From Zygnema circumcarinatum (taxonomy: Eukaryota; Streptophyta; Zygnematophyceae; Zygnematales; Zygnemataceae), in NCBI GenBank assembly GCA_037447605.1, contig CM074815.1:1416759-1440374 (forward strand): a DNA stretch of 23,616 nucleotides. The letters are read 5' to 3'. Within the stretch, counting starts at the first letter, position 1. Every line of letters begins with the position of its first letter. A program made the translations under genes and the position numbers. Under the pieces are notes generated by a model. It did no database searches. It worked only from the letters and a program-made list of their open reading frames with translations, and was not told where the DNA came from. Of the stretch, positions 7,821 to 15,357 are shown piece after piece.

Positions 7821-10787
7821 TTACATCCCTCGTGAGCCCGGCCACCAGAACTCACGGAGCAGTGCCTCACGAGTCTTGGCAATTCCCATATGACCTCTGT
7901 ACGGCGGATCATGCAACTCACTCAGAATGAGTTGCCGTACAACCCCGGTCTTGGGCACGACCAATTGCGTCCCGTGATACCAAAACCCATCTGTTGAGAG
8001 CACCACTTTGTCCTTATAGCCACTACCCTGGCCATCCAAGAACAAGGGATCACCAGTATAGCCCTCTTGAATCATCCGTCTGAGATCAGAGAGAGCAGGA
8101 GGGTCGACTGTCCTACTGGTGCGGTGGTTTATGGCTAGGCATACCGGAAAGGGAAAATCAGGGTTGGCCGGCCCTTCATCTCGACCGCTTCGTTCCTCCA
8201 TCACCCGAGTCGACGAATGCACCATCCAGGCTAGATGTCGCGACTGCCTGCTCAATGGGTCCGCCACATTCAACCTCCCTGGTCGATAGACCCACTGACA
8301 GTCAAATCGTTGAAGGAACTCGGACCAGCGTGCCTGCCGCCTAGTCAATGTCTGTTGAGAGGAAAGAAATGTCAACGGCCGATGATCCGTGACAAGCGTA
8401 ACCGCTTTCGCCCCCTCTAAATAACACCGCCATGTCCTCAAGGCGTGGATTACTGCAAGGAGCTCTTGCTCAGTTGCAGAATAATTGCGTTCGGCTGGGG
8501 TCATCTTACGACTTTCGTACGCAAGAGGTCGCCCATCCTGAAATAGGACGGCTCCCAGAGCAAATCCGGACGCATCACAAACCACCTCATATGGTTTGGT
8601 AGGGTCTGCCAACACCAATGTAGGTGCGGTGACTAAGGCATGTTTAACACCCTCAAAAGCCCTCTGGCATTCAGGCGTCCAAATGTAAGTGACACCGGCA
8701 CGTGTCAAATCTGTCAAGGGAGTAACAAGTTTGCTAAACCCTTGAATAAATTTACGAAAATAATTCGCAAATCCGAGGAAAGACCGCAACTGATGTAAAT
8801 CAGCCGGTACTTCCCATGTCTCAACCGCAACCACCTTAGCCGGGTCCGGTCGAATGCCCTGATCATTCAGGATATGCCCAAGGTAAAGCAGCTCACGCTG
8901 CATGAAGTGACACTTCTTCCACTTGGCATAAAAATGATGCTTCCTCAGAACTTCAAACACCCTTCTCACGTGTTGAAGATGGTCCTCAACTGTCTTACTA
9001 AAGACGAGGATATCATCGAGGTACACCAAAACAAAGTCATCCATGCCAATGAACATTTCGTTCATGACGGCTTGGAAAGTTGCTGGAGCATTAGTCAATC
9101 CAAAAGGTAAAACCTTATACTGGAAATGACCGATAGGCGTACGAAACGCCGTCTTAGGTACATCAGCATCCGTCACACGAATCTGATGATAACCTTGTGC
9201 AAGATCGAGTGATGTGAATACTCGAGCACCTTGCAATCTGTCCAGCAAGTCATCAATACGCGGTAACGCATACCGATTCTTGACAGTTATCTTGTTAAGT
9301 GCCCGATAGTCAATGCACATTCGCAAAGAACCATCTTTCTTCCCCACAAAGAGGATTGGAGCACCGAAAGGACTCTGGCTGGGTTCAATCCAACCTTTGT
9401 CTCTCAAGTTTGAGAGTTGCTTACGCATCTCTTCGGTCTCCTTGGGACTTAACCGATAAATCGGCCGCCACGGCGGCTTATGCCCAGGTTCCAAGGGAAT
9501 AGTATGCCCGACACCTCGTGACGGAGGCAATCCCCGAGGTAAGTCATCAGGAAAAATATCCCTGAATTCATCCAACAACGGTTGGATCCGAGATGGAACA
9601 GGTGACAACACATCCGTAGGTGTGACATGCCACTCTTGTTCCTCGTCATGAACATCTTCCGTGGTATCCATGACTTGTACCAAAAACAAGGTACATCCTG
9701 CCTTAACAGCTTTAGCCAACTGCATGGCTGAACACTGAAAAGGTGTATCAGACTGCTCAGCAGCATCTGAAGTCGTAATGCCTGGGCGCAGAGTTATTCG
9801 TCGTGCGCCACAACGCAAAACACAAGTGGGTATGGAAAAATCCATCTGAGCCTTGACCATGGTTAACCACTGACTTCCCAGAATAACATCTAGGCCAGGC
9901 GCCAGATTAGTGACCAAACACCGAATCTGCCCTGAGTAAGTCTGAATCTTCAGACGTGTGGTTATGGTGCCAAGGATTTGACCCTGTCTTCCATCACCAA
10001 AAGTCACGACTTCGGTGAGAGGGGAGACAGACAAGTCAACAAGCTTAACAAGTACAGCACTAATGAAATTAGAATCAGCACCTGAATCAAGTAAAACTAC
10101 TACAGATCTGCCGCCAATGAATCCTTGAAAGGTCATTGCACGGTGTGCAAGGTGGAAGAGTGACCGCAATACATACGATGATGGAGAACATGAAGTCCGC
10201 CAGATCAAAGGGTACGGCGATCCAACCAGCAAACTGGTAGAAGTATCCACCCAATGTAGCATGGGATGGCCTTTTCGCCACATCTTGACCAACTTCCAGT
10301 TAGTATGGCTAAAAGTCCCAATAGAAGCATGCAAAGGCATCAATACATGCAAACTTGAAACATGATTAGTGGTGCGCTGTAAACGTAAAGCAACAAATAG
10401 GCAATCAATAAGAGACACATTACCTGAAGGATTCAAAATCCAAACAGTCAATTGTTCTCCATTCATCACAACATTCATGAAAGAGTCAGGAGTCACGATT
10501 AAGGAAATCGAGAATGGAATCACATTCAGATGCTCAGGACACAAAGTCACAAAGACATCATGGTCATCCGGCTGTCTGCCCATCACATTCAGAATGTCAA
10601 GAGGTTGTGGTACAAGCAAGCCTCTAGAACTGATAGCAGCAGCTGCAATCCTTAATCCATCTTCTCCACCCGCAGCGACTCCTACACTGCTGGTGGTGTG
10701 CCGTTTTCCGGCCCTTTTCCCTTCTTGTCCTTGATGCTTTGCGGACAGTCCTTCGCCATATGGCCAGACTGCCGGCATCGGAAACAT
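7821..10787 (-). CDS. pol: Pol polyprotein of element B: linker, protease, RT, RNase H, integrase N-terminus
   Basis: The frame is 988 codons. Residues 1-35 overlap the end of gag in the -1 frame, so residue 1 is not a true start; entry is expected by frameshifting at 10715-10721. Residues ~40-215 match nothing I recognise but recur in A and C. The aspartic protease has DSGADSNFI at 234-242. The RT spans about 440-660, with SLDLAQGYHQI (526-536) and catalytic YLDD (589-592, bases 9023-9012). RNase H spans about 725-845, with D738, E775 and D801. A connector with a DPPALSD motif follows. The integrase zinc finger keeps its histidines (H959, H966) but the frame stops at residue 988 through a 1-nt deletion. 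The product would act in cytoplasmic particles. Confidence 0.93.
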   Translation of the reverse strand: MFPMPAVWPYGEGLSAKHQGQEGKRAGKRHTTSSVGVAAGGEDGLRIAAAAISSRGLLVPQPLDILNVMGRQPDDHDVFVTLCPEHLNVIPFSISLIVTPDSFMNVVMNGEQLTVWILNPSGNVSLIDCLFVALRLQRTTNHVSSLHVLMPLHASIGTFSHTNWKLVKMWRKGHPMLHWVDTSTSLLVGSPYPLIWRTSCSPSSYVLRSLFHLAHRAMTFQGFIGGRSVVVLLDSGADSNFISAVLVKLVDLSVSPLTEVVTFGDGRQGQILGTITTRLKIQTYSGQIRCLVTNLAPGLDVILGSQWLTMVKAQMDFSIPTCVLRCGARRITLRPGITTSDAAEQSDTPFQCSAMQLAKAVKAGCTLFLVQVMDTTEDVHDEEQEWHVTPTDVLSPVPSRIQPLLDEFRDIFPDDLPRGLPPSRGVGHTIPLEPGHKPPWRPIYRLSPKETEEMRKQLSNLRDKGWIEPSQSPFGAPILFVGKKDGSLRMCIDYRALNKITVKNRYALPRIDDLLDRLQGARVFTSLDLAQGYHQIRVTDADVPKTAFRTPIGHFQYKVLPFGLTNAPATFQAVMNEMFIGMDDFVLVYLDDILVFSKTVEDHLQHVRRVFEVLRKHHFYAKWKKCHFMQRELLYLGHILNDQGIRPDPAKVVAVETWEVPADLHQLRSFLGFANYFRKFIQGFSKLVTPLTDLTRAGVTYIWTPECQRAFEGVKHALVTAPTLVLADPTKPYEVVCDASGFALGAVLFQDGRPLAYESRKMTPAERNYSATEQELLAVIHALRTWRCYLEGAKAVTLVTDHRPLTFLSSQQTLTRRQARWSEFLQRFDCQWVYRPGRLNVADPLSRQSRHLAWMVHSSTRVMEERSGRDEGPANPDFPFPVCLAINHRTSRTVDPPALSDLRRMIQEGYTGDPLFLDGQGSGYKDKVVLSTDGFWYHGTQLVVPKTGVVRQLILSELHDPPYRGHMGIAKTREALLREFWWPGSRGM

Positions 10788-11864
10788 CGTCCTTCCTTCT
10801 TCATCTTCTCCATTTCCTGTGGAGTAAGCTTCTGCACCTTCGCAGAAGGCTGTGGGGCAGAGGTTGCACTCGGCTTCCTCTTCTGCGGATTTGCCCCCTT
10901 AAGCTTTGGAAATGAAGGGAAGAGCTTCCGGTCTGCCTCTGGAGGTGGTGGACGTGAAGGCCCGGCGCTGCCGCCAGGAAAGGAATCAGCTTGCAAAGCC
11001 GCCGCATAGAAGAATTCTGCATCCACGGGCTCCCACGGTTGAGATGTACGTGGATTTAATCGCAATTCCTTCTTCAAATGCGGCTTCAGGCCCATCCAAA
11101 AGTGATAAAACACTGCTTCATCAGTAGGACGATGTGTCTTAATGAGTGACACCGTCATACGCAGATCTCGCAGGAACTTCTTGGCACTACCAGTCTGTAC
11201 CATACTGTGGTACCTTTGACGCGCTTCCATTCCAGGATCCAAGACCCCAAAATGACGCTCAAGTTCCTTGCGGAATTTCTCCCAATCACTTCCAATCTTA
11301 GTGGCTAAGCTCTCGTATACACGATAGGCATCGCCGCGAAGTGATGGATAGGAAAAATTCACCCACTCCTTCTGTGGGCAATTCGTGGCGTGAAGGTAAC
11401 CCTTCACTTGGCCCAACCACTGTTCAATAGAACAGTCGGTTGCAGGGTGTTCTCCCCAAGGAGAAATGGGGGTAACCTTGGCCCTGTTACCAATCTTGAG
11501 GAGGGACCAAGGGGCCGGATCCTGTTCCAGGAAGTCCCCCATCACCAGAGGGCGATCCCGAAGGGGATCCACCACCACTGGAAGGTGCGCCACCCCCGTT
11601 AGGATGACTCCCCCCTGTAGAAGAGGCAGGGGGTCCAGACGACCGTCTGCTGCTTGAGGCAACAGGTTGGGTCGCAGTTCTCGTGGCAATTGATGGTGCT
11701 ACCCCATCAGCTACCCCAGGAAGATCTTTCTCTGCCTCAACGGCTTCGGCCTGGGGAATGTTGGACGTACCTTTTGCTGCCGTCAAGTTCTTCATGGCGA
11801 GGGCCAAATCCCCTCGTAGGTCCGCACGAAGCTTGTCCATCTTCTTCTGAACGTTGCGCTCCAT
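10682..11864 (-). pseudogene. gag: gag of element B (8-nt deletion)
   Basis: ATG at 11864-11862 follows the primer site by about 30 nt. The N-terminal part (MERNVQKKMDKLRADLRGDL, likely coiled coil, then a Gly/Ser/Pro-rich stretch) ends at a TAA at 11489-11487. The capsid continues in another frame to 10682. It contains EQWLGQVKGYLHATNCP, FRKELERHFGVLDPG, YHSMVQTGSAKKFLRDLR and FWMGLKPHLKKELRL. A CCHC zinc knuckle CFRCRQSGHMAKDC (10786-10745) and a Lys/Gly-rich tail follow. Element C has 8 extra nucleotides (CTTCGAGG) exactly at the B stop and reads through, so the break is private to B. Gag would assemble the particle and bind the RNA. Confidence 0.9.
10715..10721 (-). other. Candidate -1 ribosomal frameshift site, gag/pol overlap of B
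   Basis: On the minus strand the heptamer is G GGA AAA, in the gag codon phase required for a tandem -1 slip (codons GGA at 10720-10718 and AAA at 10717-10715). Slipping leads directly into the pol frame GKRAGKR. Two nucleotides later GCCG-GAAAA-CGGC can form a small stem-loop. The gag stop is at 10684-10682. Confidence 0.6.
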
Positions 11865-11894
11865 CGAACAAACAATCTTGGAAAGAGAAACACA

Positions 11895-11907
11895 GGCTCT
11901 GATACCA
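11895..11907 (-). other. Primer-binding site of element B (initiator tRNA-Met)
   Basis: On the minus strand TGGTATCAGAGCC lies 3 nt inside the LTR end. The match to plant initiator tRNA-Met is the same 13 nt as in A and C. Confidence 0.93.
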
Positions 11908-12035
11908 AAATGTAACAAGCCTTGAGCACAACACCCAAAGCCTGCTAGAGACTAAGTCACTTAAACGTAATGCTGGTTTATGGAACGATTGCAAGTGCCC
12001 CCTTCCAAGGACCCCCTCTTGCATTCATCCACGCC

Positions 12036-12041
12036 CTTATA
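12036..12041 (-). promoter_or_regulatory. TATA box of B LTR
   Basis: On the minus strand the sequence reads GATATAAGGGCG. The matching position in the 3' LTR of C reads GTATAAGGGGCG (19940-19945). Transcription would start about 30 bp downstream and run through R-U5 into the primer site. Confidence 0.6.
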
Positions 12042-12279
12042 TCACACGCTCCCCGTCGAACCCTTTACCAAGCGTAAGGGACGGGAGCAGGGCCCCAGCA
12101 TAATGTGATACTTCGTAGCCAATCGAAAGCAGTCCAATACCAGTTGTATGAGAGGCGGTCACGGTCACCAGCATTCCCAGTGTGTGACCGTGACACGTCA
12201 CTCCGTATAGCGACCGGCGGTCGTGGTCGCGTTCCGATCTCGAACGCGACGCGCGACGCCGCAGAATCGCCGTCAGTCC

Positions 12280-12358
12280 GTACCGCCCGTACGGGTGGTA
12301 CGGATCCGTACGGCTACACCGTACGACTGTACGGGCGGCTTGTACGGCCAAACCGTAC
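12280..12358. promoter_or_regulatory. Array of eight GTAC cores in B U3
   Basis: GTAC starts at 12280, 12289, 12298, 12308, 12321, 12329, 12342 and 12355, almost all within CCGTAC or GTACGG and spaced 8-13 bp. Fewer than one would be expected by chance in 79 bp. The array lies upstream of the TATA box. GTAC is the core of SBP-box protein sites, including copper-response elements in green algae and plants; the functional reading is inference. Confidence 0.5.
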
Positions 12359-12415
12359 GGAGATCCTCAGGATGCCGGCGGCACCGTGGTGTCTGTAGCG
12401 TTCCGTTCGCTACAC

Positions 12416-12517
12416 CATCTATTGGAAGAGGTGGCCCGGGGGAGAGTGCAATGGCTGTTGCATTCACGGCGGAATCAATTCAAGGGAATTGATGTGCAAG
12501 CGGCAAGGTATGCCTAG
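12416..12517 (+). pseudogene. End of Copia D RNase H domain
   Basis: The frame from 12416 reads HLLEEVARGRVQ and then about 20 further residues to a TAG at 12515. This resembles the last part of Copia RNase H, where the usual pattern is HF.RE.V..G.V followed by a few dozen residues. The fragment begins at the junction with element B, so the rest of D's pol should lie beyond B. The identification rests on the motif plus the polypurine tract and LTR start downstream. Confidence 0.5.
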
Positions 12518-12576
12518 TTAGTTGTTGCTAAGCTTAGGGTGCCATGTTAGTATAGCTTGCAAGGAACTTACGTACC

Positions 12577-12586
12577 AAGAGGGGGA
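12577..12586 (+). other. Polypurine tract of Copia D
   Basis: AAGAGGGGGA lies directly before TTGTTGATG, a typical plant Copia polypurine tract and LTR junction. Confidence 0.65.
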
Positions 12587-13469
12587 TTGTTGATGTATAG
12601 GTACATCAAGGTGTTGGTACTTAGTTCCTCGCATGAATGTTGTCCGGGAGATCATGTGTTGATGTAGGGACAATGTCATGCATGAATGGTCATGTTTGGT
12701 ATAGGACCAAACATGGGGGGATGCAAGTGTTGGGGCAATGCGGCAGGAGTCTAGGGAAGGTCTAGAGATGCGTGGGTTTTTGCGGCTTAGGCTTGGAGCC
12801 GTACCAAAGGGGAGTGCGCTGGATGCGCGTGTGGTGGTTTGGAGCGCGACTGTACGGATGGCGCGCGACTGTACTGTTTGACGCGGAAATGTTGGACGCA
12901 GAGGTCTTTACAGCCTTGAAGAAGCGGATCTGCACTAGCGACATGATTGAATTGGCGCCAGAGTGCAGATCGCGGCGCAATCTCCCTTCGCGGGACATTT
13001 GCATGATTAGGTATGTACTGGCACGGATTTTTGGTCGTGCCGAGGCACACGCATCGGGAGTCGGCGACGGGCACGGCGCGCAGGATTCGAAAGTGATGTA
13101 GGCAGCGCCGTAATGCTCCGCTAGCGGAATCGAGTGAGGAGTAGCGCCGCGACGCCAGCGTTCTGCGTGGAGGACAGTGGCGTAATCGGAAGGCGCCACT
13201 GTCGACATTCGGGTGGTGCCTGTAGGGCTCAGGGTCGGTGGCCACCATAGCTTCACGGGTCCCGCCATGCCTGAGTTAGTGGTGAGCCCGACTTACCTGG
13301 CAGACGAGGATCAAGATGAGGCTGAGTTGGATCCGACGGGCTGAGGAGCTGGATCCGTGTGAGCCAAGGAGGATCCGACGGAGCACGATTGAGATCAGGA
13401 TAGGGCCCTTGCAAGGCGCTGCATGGGTGGCCGTGACATGACGGCGTCACGTGACAATGGCCGCCATAG

Positions 13470-13475
13470 TATATG
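13470..13475 (+). promoter_or_regulatory. Candidate TATA box of Copia D LTR
   Basis: TATATGAGG sits about 880 bp into the LTR, 60-65 bp after an AGGGCCCT motif that has a counterpart upstream of the TATA-like site in the LTR of Copia E. Confidence 0.4.
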
Positions 13476-13644
13476 AGGGAGCAAGCTTGGCTCCCTACTT
13501 ACTCGCTCATACTCACTCGGAACGTTATGCTGCTCAACCTTCGTGTTAGGAAGAGTAGGCAGAGGCTGAGGCCTTGAGGAGTCCGGCCTTGTGTAGGGGG
13601 TCGTGAAAGAACTGTCTCTCATCATGGTTAACTCTAGTGAAAGA

Positions 13645-13649
13645 GTTAG
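13645..13649 (+). repeat. Target site duplication of element C, left copy
   Basis: GTTAG directly precedes the C 5' LTR and is repeated exactly at 20072-20076. Five bp is the normal duplication length for Ty3/Gypsy integrases. Confidence 0.9.
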
Positions 13650-14131
13650 TGTAGCGAACTGAACGCTACAGACACCACGGTGCCGCCGGCATCCTGAGGA
13701 TCTCCGTACGGTTCGGCCGTACAAGCCGTCCGTACAGTCGTACGGCCCCAGCTGTACGGGTCCGACGACCCGTACGGATGCGCGACGACGGCGACTCTGC
13801 GCGTCGCGCGTTGCGTTCGAGATCGGAACGCGACCACGACCGCCGGTCACTACACGGAGTCACGTGTCACGGCTCACATTGCATGGCTGTGACGATTGCC
13901 TCTCAGACAACTGGCATTGGACCAGCCATTGCCACGTGGCACAGCGCCATTGGCTAGCCCTGTCTTTGGTCCCTTACGTGGAGCATTCTACCTGGAGCGG
14001 CATAAGGGGCGTGGATGAATGCAAGAGGGGGTCCCTTGAAAGGGGACTGCAATTGTTTTCCAGAAACCACATTACATTTAAGTGACTTAGTCTCTAGCAG
14101 GCTTTGGGTGTTGTGCTCAAGGCTTGTTACA
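13650..14131 (+). repeat. 5' LTR of element C (482 bp)
   Basis: It starts TGTAGCGAACTGAACGCTACA and ends GGCTTGTTACA. Its start is fixed by the target duplication and its end by the primer site. It carries six GTAC cores in 13706-13775. The TATA position reads CATAAGG (14001-14007), a decayed box. Confidence 0.95.
13706..13775. promoter_or_regulatory. Array of six GTAC cores in C 5' LTR
   Basis: GTAC starts at 13706, 13719, 13732, 13740, 13754 and 13772. It is equivalent to the array in B, inverted because C lies on the other strand. The 3' LTR keeps five, at 19645, 19680, 19690, 19699 and 19709. Confidence 0.45.
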
Positions 14132-14134
14132 TTT

Positions 14135-14147
14135 TGGTATCAGAGCC
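14135..14147 (+). other. Primer-binding site of element C (initiator tRNA-Met)
   Basis: TGGTATCAGAGCC starts 3 nt after the LTR end, identical to B. Confidence 0.93.
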
Positions 14148-14177
14148 TGTGTTTCTCTTTCCAAGATTGTTTGTTCG

Positions 14178-15357
14178 ATGGAGCGCAACGTTCAGAAGAA
14201 GATGGACAAGCTTCGTGCGGACCTACGAGGGGATTTGACCCCTCGCCACTAAGAACTTGACGGAGGCAAGGGACGCTCACATTCCCTAGGCTGAGCGCCC
14301 AGGCAGCAGAAAGACCCTCCTGGGGTAGCTGATGGGTAGCACCATCAAATGCCACGGAAGGCTGCGATCAACTGTTGCTCTACAGGGAATACCTGCCGCC
14401 CGGATCCGCCTTCTCACAGGGGGAGTCATCCCTGAACGGGGTGGCGCACCTTCCAGTGGTGGTGGATCCCCTTCGGGATCGCCCTCTGGTGATGGGGGAC
14501 TTCCTGGAACAGGATCCGGCCCTTTGGTCCCTCCTCAAGATTGGTCTTCGAGGAACAGGGCCAAGGTAACCCCCATTTCTCCTTGGGGAGAACACCCTGC
14601 AACTGACTGTTCTATTGAACAGTGGCCCGGGGCCAAGTGAAGGGTTACCTTCACGCCATGGAATTGCCCACAGCAGGGGCAGTGGGTGAATTTCTCATAT
14701 CATTGCGGATGCCTATCAGATACGAGAGCCTGTAGCCACTAAGATCGGAGTGCACTGGTGGTTGGAAGGAGTGAGCGTCATTTTGGGGTTTTGGATCCTG
14801 AATGGAAGTTGTCAAGGTACCACATAGTGGTAGATAACTTGTAGTGCCAAGGGATTTTGCCAGATCTGCGCATGACGGTGTCAACTTAGAGATAAAGAGT
14901 ATATTCGTCCTGTACTGATGAATAGCGTTTTTATCACTTCTTGGACTGGCCTGAAAGCCGCATTTGAAGAAGGAATTGCGATGAAATCCATGACATCTCA
15001 ACCGCGGGAGCCCGTGGATGGCAGAATTCTTTTAATGCGGTGGCTCTGCAGGCCATTCCTTTCCTGGCTAGATGCGGGCACTTTCACGTCCCACCACCTC
15101 CAGGAGACGGGAGCTCTCCTCCTTTCACTCCCAAGCTTCAGAGGTCCGCAAAAGAGGAAGCTGAGCCTCTACCTCTGCCTGCAACACTTGTCCTTTGAAG
15201 GTGCAGAAGCTCACTCATAGGAAATGGGGAGAAGATGAAGAAGGAAGGACGATGTTTCCGATGCCGGCAGTCTGGCCATTTGGAGAAGGACTGTCCGCAA
15301 AGCATCAAGGACAAGAAGGGAAAAGGGCCGGAAAACGGCACACCACCAGCAGTGTAA
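14178..15357 (+). pseudogene. gag of element C (multiple frameshifts)
   Basis: ATG at 14178 starts MERNVQKKMDKLRADLRGDL as in B, then the frame is lost at about 14240. At 14475-14640 the Gly/Ser/Pro-rich segment reads through LVPPQDWSSRNRAKVTP into the capsid start. This shows the uninterrupted arrangement that B lost. The capsid (about 14640-15010) is scrambled. The zinc knuckle CFRCRQSGHLEKDC is intact at 15253-15294, followed by KDKKGKGPENGTPPAV and a TAA at 15355-15357. The G GGA AAA heptamer is kept at 15318-15324. Confidence 0.88.
15318..15324 (+). other. Candidate -1 frameshift site in element C
   Basis: GGGAAAA lies in the same gag phase and context as in B, followed by the same GCCG-GAAAA-CGGC stem. 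The -1 frame stays open past the gag stop and reads GKRAGKRHTTSSV as in B. Confidence 0.55.

Larger units (their letters stand above)
6761..12414 (-). mobile_element. Ty3/Gypsy chromovirus B, 3' end removed by element A
   Basis: Read on the minus strand, the order is 5' LTR (12414 to 11911), primer site, gag, pol (protease, RT, RNase H, integrase) and the first residues of the chromodomain, stopping at 6761 against the end of element A. It is the cleanest copy in the window, with one frame of nearly 1,000 codons. The rest of the chromodomain, polypurine tract and 3' LTR should lie left of element A beyond the window. At the other end the LTR abuts a Copia RNase H relic at 12415, so B was inserted into that Copia element; the expected duplication there is CCATC (12415-12419). 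Confidence 0.93.
11911..12414 (-). repeat. 5' LTR of element B (504 bp)
   Basis: Read on the minus strand it starts TGTAGCGAACGGAACGCTACA and ends GGCTTGTTACA beside the primer site. The ends agree with the LTRs of element C, whose limits are fixed by a target duplication. A TATAAG box lies at 12041-12036 (minus strand). U3 holds an array of eight GTAC cores and an 11-bp perfect inverted repeat (12157-12167 with 12184-12194, arms GTCACGGTCAC/GTGACCGTGAC, 16-nt loop). The U5 end is nearly identical to both LTRs of C. Confidence 0.93.
12415..13649 (+). mobile_element. Ty1/Copia element D, 3' fragment
   Basis: A short RNase H tail (12416-12517) is followed by noncoding sequence, a polypurine tract (12577-12586) and an LTR starting at about 12588 in the arrangement typical of Copia 3' ends (GGGGGAT then TGTTGATG). 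The left side is cut by B and the right side by C. The remaining LTR may continue after 20076, but I found no convincing LTR end there. Confidence 0.65.
12588..13649 (+). repeat. LTR of Copia D, interrupted by element C
   Basis: It starts TGTTGATG with a perfect 8-bp inverted repeat (12590-12597 with 12602-12609, TTGATGTA/TACATCAA). It holds a second, 10-bp inverted repeat (12691-12700 with 12706-12715, CATGTTTGGT/ACCAAACATG). GGATCCG recurs at 13329, 13351 and 13371. A TATA-like TATATG is at 13470-13475. A 109-codon frame at 12772-13101 lies in this LTR and looks like nothing known. The right end is not visible because C interrupts it. Confidence 0.6.

Noticed and set aside
7821-7823. Stop at the end of B's first pol frame as a natural boundary between RT and integrase proteins
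   Set aside because: Element C is open through this point and the stop depends on a 1-nt deletion, so it is damage and not design.
8235-9110. Plus-strand frames opposite B pol
   Set aside because: They are shadows of the RT and RNase H coding strand and show no domains of their own.
12772-13101. 109-codon + strand frame in the Copia D LTR
   Set aside because: It lies in the U3 of a retrotransposon, has no recognisable motif and overlaps equally long minus-strand frames, as expected in GC-rich noncoding DNA.
13329-13377. Three GGATCCG copies in the D LTR as a tandem or CRISPR-like array
   Set aside because: There are only three short copies with unequal spacing and no conserved repeat-spacer design.
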